DNA of 64,000 bases, taken from assembly GCA_014584605.1 (NCBI GenBank), contig JACTMO010000087.1, positions 45,551 through 109,550 on the forward strand, given 5' to 3'. Position numbers and translations under genes: made by a program. This stretch comes from Bacteroidota bacterium. GTDB lineage: Bacteria; Bacteroidota; Bacteroidia; Flavobacteriales_F; PHOS-HE28. The notes under the pieces are model-generated. The model saw only the letters and a program-made list of their open reading frames with translations. It made no database searches and was not told the DNA's origin. Below, piece after piece: positions 61,524 through 64,000 of this stretch; positions within the stretch are counted from its first letter, which is position 1; every line of letters starts with the position of its first letter.

Positions 61524-63392
61524 TTAACGCCCGCGCTTCCGCCCCTGCTCCTCCAGCCTTGCGGGGACCCATGCGTCGTTGGTGGCATCCATGTCCGCCA
61601 TGCGGCCCGTGGTGAGCAGTTGCACGCCCGCCAGCTGGTCGAAGGGCACCGGCACCGCCACCCGGTACTCCCGTTCCGGCCAAGGCCAGGGCTCGGCCAC
61701 GGAGAAGGCGTAGGACTCCGATCCTGCGGGTTTGCTTCCACGCATCAGGCTCAGCGGCACGTGCACATGGATCACCCCGCCGTTCCGGTCCGTCACCCGC
61801 AGGTCCACCGGCGACAGCATCTCCCCGTTGCGACGGAGGATCACCAAGCTGTGATCACCCACAGGCGCCACGCTGTCCACCGCCAGATCGAGCTCCCGCG
61901 TGGTGTTGAGCCATTGGTCGAAGTACCAGTCCAGCTCCACCCCGCTCACCTGTTCCATGCTGCGCTCCACGTCCACCGGGCGCGGATGGCGGAAACGGCA
62001 CTTGTCATAGAGGTGGCGGAGCCCCAGGTCCACGGAGCGCTCCCCGATCACGGACCCCAGCTGGTGCAGCACCATCTCGCCCTTGCTGTAGGCGGTGATG
62101 CCGTAGGCCCGGTTGGTGAGGAAGTGGTCGGCATGCACGGTCATCGGCTCGTTCTCCGGCAGGGTCTGCAGCATCCGGTAGGCATCGTAGGCGCCGGCAT
62201 GCGGGTCCTTATGGCCGCCGAACAGGTGCTGCATCACCTTGGAACCGGCGTACTCGGTGAACCCTTCGTCCATCCACGGATGGTGGCCCTCGTCGCTGGC
62301 GAGCACGCCGTAGTACCAGCTGTGCACGCTCTCATGCACGCTGACACCCACCAGGCTGCCCAAGGGTCGCTGGCCGGTGATGAGGGTGAGCATGGGATAC
62401 TCCATGCCGCCATCGCCGCCCTGCACGAAGTTGTACACCGGCCACGGGTAGGGCCCGAAACGGTCGCTCATGAACTGGAAGCTGCGCACCATGTAGGCGG
62501 GCAGTTGTTCCCACACGGATCGCAGGGCGGAGTCTTCCTGGAAGAAGCAGCGCAGCAGCGGGCCGCCCGGCACCTGTGCCGTGAGCTGAACATAGTCGGG
62601 GTCGGCGGCCCAGGCCAGGTCGTGCACGCTGTCGGCGCGGAACACCCAGGTGTTGCGGGCGTTGCGGGCGGCGCGAGCGGGGTCCGGGCGGGCATAGCCA
62701 TGGCCGATGGACTCCGGGTCCTGGAGCACACCGGTGGCGGCCACGGTGTAGGCGCTGTCGATGGTGATGCGCAGCACGTGGTCGCCCCACTCCCCGTAGA
62801 ACTCACGCGCCACGTAGGGACCGGCATGCCAGCCGCGGTCGTCATAGACCGCCACCTTGGGGTACCACTGCGTCATGCTGTAGGCCACGCCTTCGGCGTT
62901 GTCGCGCCCCGAGCGGCGGATCTGCACCGGCACCTGCCCGGCGAATTGCAGGTCGATGGTGGTTCTTGCGCCGGGTGGCACAGGGGTCGTCGGCAGCAAC
63001 CGCATGGCGGTACCCCGGTGTTCGAGCTGCACCGGCCGCCCGTCCTGACGGCCCTCCGTGCACCGGAGCTCGCCCATCTCCTCCGGTCTCAAGGCCGCGA
63101 TACGCGCGCCCACCCGGGGGTCCGGGTCGGCGATGCTCCGGGAACGGAGGTCCATCTCACTCCCCGGTCGGAAGGCATTGAAGTACAGGTGGAACCAAAG
63201 CTCGGTGAGCGTGTCGGGGCTCTGGTTGTGGTACACCAGCCGTTCGCTCCCAATGAACCGATGCGTGCGGACGTCGAGGTCCACGCTCAGGTCCACCTCG
63301 ATCCATTGCTGCCAGCGGCCGCATTGTGCATGCCCCGCCGAGGTTGCGGCCAGGGCCACGGCCAGCAAGGCGGAACGCGCGTACTTCTCCAT
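61524..63392 (-). CDS. M1-family metallopeptidase
   Basis: 622 residues with a signal peptide (about 1-23). It has the zinc motif HESVH (353-357) with the second Glu ligand Glu-376 in WMDEGFTEY, and the substrate-binding GGMEYP (328-333), a variant of GxMEN. It should cleave N-terminal residues from peptides in the periplasm or at the surface. It converges with the halogenase-like gene (16-base gap). A CATCTTTG sequence ends 7 nt before the ATG. Confidence 0.92.
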   Translation of the reverse strand: MEKYARSALLAVALAATSAGHAQCGRWQQWIEVDLSVDLDVRTHRFIGSERLVYHNQSPDTLTELWFHLYFNAFRPGSEMDLRSRSIADPDPRVGARIAALRPEEMGELRCTEGRQDGRPVQLEHRGTAMRLLPTTPVPPGARTTIDLQFAGQVPVQIRRSGRDNAEGVAYSMTQWYPKVAVYDDRGWHAGPYVAREFYGEWGDHVLRITIDSAYTVAATGVLQDPESIGHGYARPDPARAARNARNTWVFRADSVHDLAWAADPDYVQLTAQVPGGPLLRCFFQEDSALRSVWEQLPAYMVRSFQFMSDRFGPYPWPVYNFVQGGDGGMEYPMLTLITGQRPLGSLVGVSVHESVHSWYYGVLASDEGHHPWMDEGFTEYAGSKVMQHLFGGHKDPHAGAYDAYRMLQTLPENEPMTVHADHFLTNRAYGITAYSKGEMVLHQLGSVIGERSVDLGLRHLYDKCRFRHPRPVDVERSMEQVSGVELDWYFDQWLNTTRELDLAVDSVAPVGDHSLVILRRNGEMLSPVDLRVTDRNGGVIHVHVPLSLMRGSKPAGSESYAFSVAEPWPWPEREYRVAVPVPFDQLAGVQLLTTGRMADMDATNDAWVPARLEEQGRKRGR

Positions 63393-63460
63393 GGGGCGCC
63401 AAAGATGGCGCCGCAGGCCGTCCGTACGTCCGGCCCCGAGGGTGCGCGTCGCACCGTCGG

Positions 63461-63955
63461 TCAGGAAAGCAACCGTTGGCGCAGGGCGAACTCCAGCTGC
63501 CGGTTGGCCTCCACCAGCCGTTGCGTATGGAGCTCCCGCTCGCGATCGGCCTTCACCTCGGCGTGCGCAGCCAGCACCAAGGCTTCCAGACGGGCCGGGT
63601 CCCAGGGTTTGGCGATGTAGTTGGTGACCCCGCCCAGGTTCACAGCGTCGATCACCGCCTGGATATCGGCATAGGCCGTCACCAGCATGCGTTTCACCTG
63701 CGGAAAGCGTTCGCGCACCAGTCCGAGCAACTGGCTGCCGGTGGTGCCCGGCATGCGCTGGTCGGCGATGATCACATCCACGGGCCGGTTGCTCAGGAAC
63801 TGCCAGGCTTCTTCCATGCCGCTGGCGGTGAGCACCTCGAAGCGACGTCGGAAGGTGGCGTGAAAGGCCTGACGGTTGGCGGCGTCGTCGTCCACAAAAA
63901 GCAGGGTTAATGGACAAAAGGGATGGTCCGAACCTCTGAAGCCCTTGACTGGCAT
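63461..63955 (-). CDS. Single-domain response regulator with coiled-coil tail
   Basis: 164 residues. The receiver domain has the acidic cluster FVDDD near residue 18-22, the phospho-acceptor Asp in IIADQRMPG and Lys in YIAKPWDP. It is followed only by a ~35-residue helix (REREL HTQRLVEANRQLEFALRQ in part), probably for dimerisation. There is no output domain, so it may act through protein contacts or pass the signal to a kinase outside the window. The start at 63955 is one option; 63985 would add ten residues. Confidence 0.75.
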   Translation of the reverse strand: MPVKGFRGSDHPFCPLTLLFVDDDAANRQAFHATFRRRFEVLTASGMEEAWQFLSNRPVDVIIADQRMPGTTGSQLLGLVRERFPQVKRMLVTAYADIQAVIDAVNLGGVTNYIAKPWDPARLEALVLAAHAEVKADRERELHTQRLVEANRQLEFALRQRLLS

Positions 63956-64000
63956 AGGTTTGGGGACGATGGCTAGGATGAGCAAAGAATCTGCCCACGT

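Overview
The window looks like chromosome from a high-GC member of the Bacteroidota, most likely the Flavobacteriales. Four things support this. Six secreted proteins end in type IX secretion (T9SS) type A sorting domains. The gene order rpmB-rpmG-DUF4295-ftsY is a Bacteroidota arrangement. DUF3078, FKBP-lipoprotein and TlpA/DUF4369-type proteins are present. Most transcription units start with the Bacteroidota -7 element TAnnTTTG (or TAnnTTCG), usually within 5-25 nt of the start codon and mostly without a Shine-Dalgarno sequence. The DNA is GC-rich throughout (roughly two thirds by eye), so nearly every real gene has long false reading frames on the other strand.

Layout. 1-3044: a sulfotransferase cut by the window edge, a condensation-domain-like acyltransferase with its own acyl carrier protein, and smpB. 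3190-9602: a CPA2 antiporter with a stress-protein-like tail, a GT39-type membrane glycosyltransferase, a DUF3078 protein, tRNA-Val(GAC) and a di-iron fatty-acid hydroxylase. 9765-12454: cysteine desulfurase and RimO. 12648-17249: an apparent four-gene operon of a LuxR-type response regulator, a 1000-residue propeller histidine kinase, a SiaB-type kinase and its SiaC-type substrate. 17258-18913: ftsY and the small ribosomal protein genes. 19135-24332: a methyltransferase, CinA and two T9SS cargo proteins. 24569-28035: an M16 peptidase pair. 28251-35035: a malate-synthase-like protein that has lost catalytic residues, a DUF551 protein, an FKBP lipoprotein, an alpha/beta hydrolase, a coiled-coil secreted protein, three translationally overlapping small secreted genes and a second SiaC-type gene. 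35093-43646: a PIN-PhoH ATPase, a structured 455-bp gap and three large T9SS proteins. 43772-51416: release factor 3, a TlpA-like protein and a 1294-residue repeat protein that is a larger paralogue of the one at 31893. 51508-54190: a FAD oxidoreductase, then the wreck of an integrative element bounded by 62-bp copies of the 3' half of tRNA-Thr(CGT). 54237-57838: a cobalamin riboswitch controlling a T9SS beta-propeller protein, a GNAT protein, a beta-barrel protein and a small orphan gene. 57953-63955: a divergent EF-G paralogue, a halogenase-like flavoprotein, an M1 peptidase and a receiver-domain protein.

How the parts relate. There is a translation-quality set (SmpB, RimO, RF3, the EF-G paralogue, FtsY, L28, L33) and a large cell-surface set (T9SS cargo, M16 and M1 peptidases, FKBP, beta-barrels). 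Regulation includes a phosphorylation-based partner switch that is apparently joined to two-component signalling. The items most worth following are the degenerate malate synthase, the riboswitch-controlled surface propeller, the partner-switch operon, the paired proteins sharing a C-terminal KWG domain, and the tRNA-Thr element remnant. All family calls come from reading motifs by eye; no database search was run.
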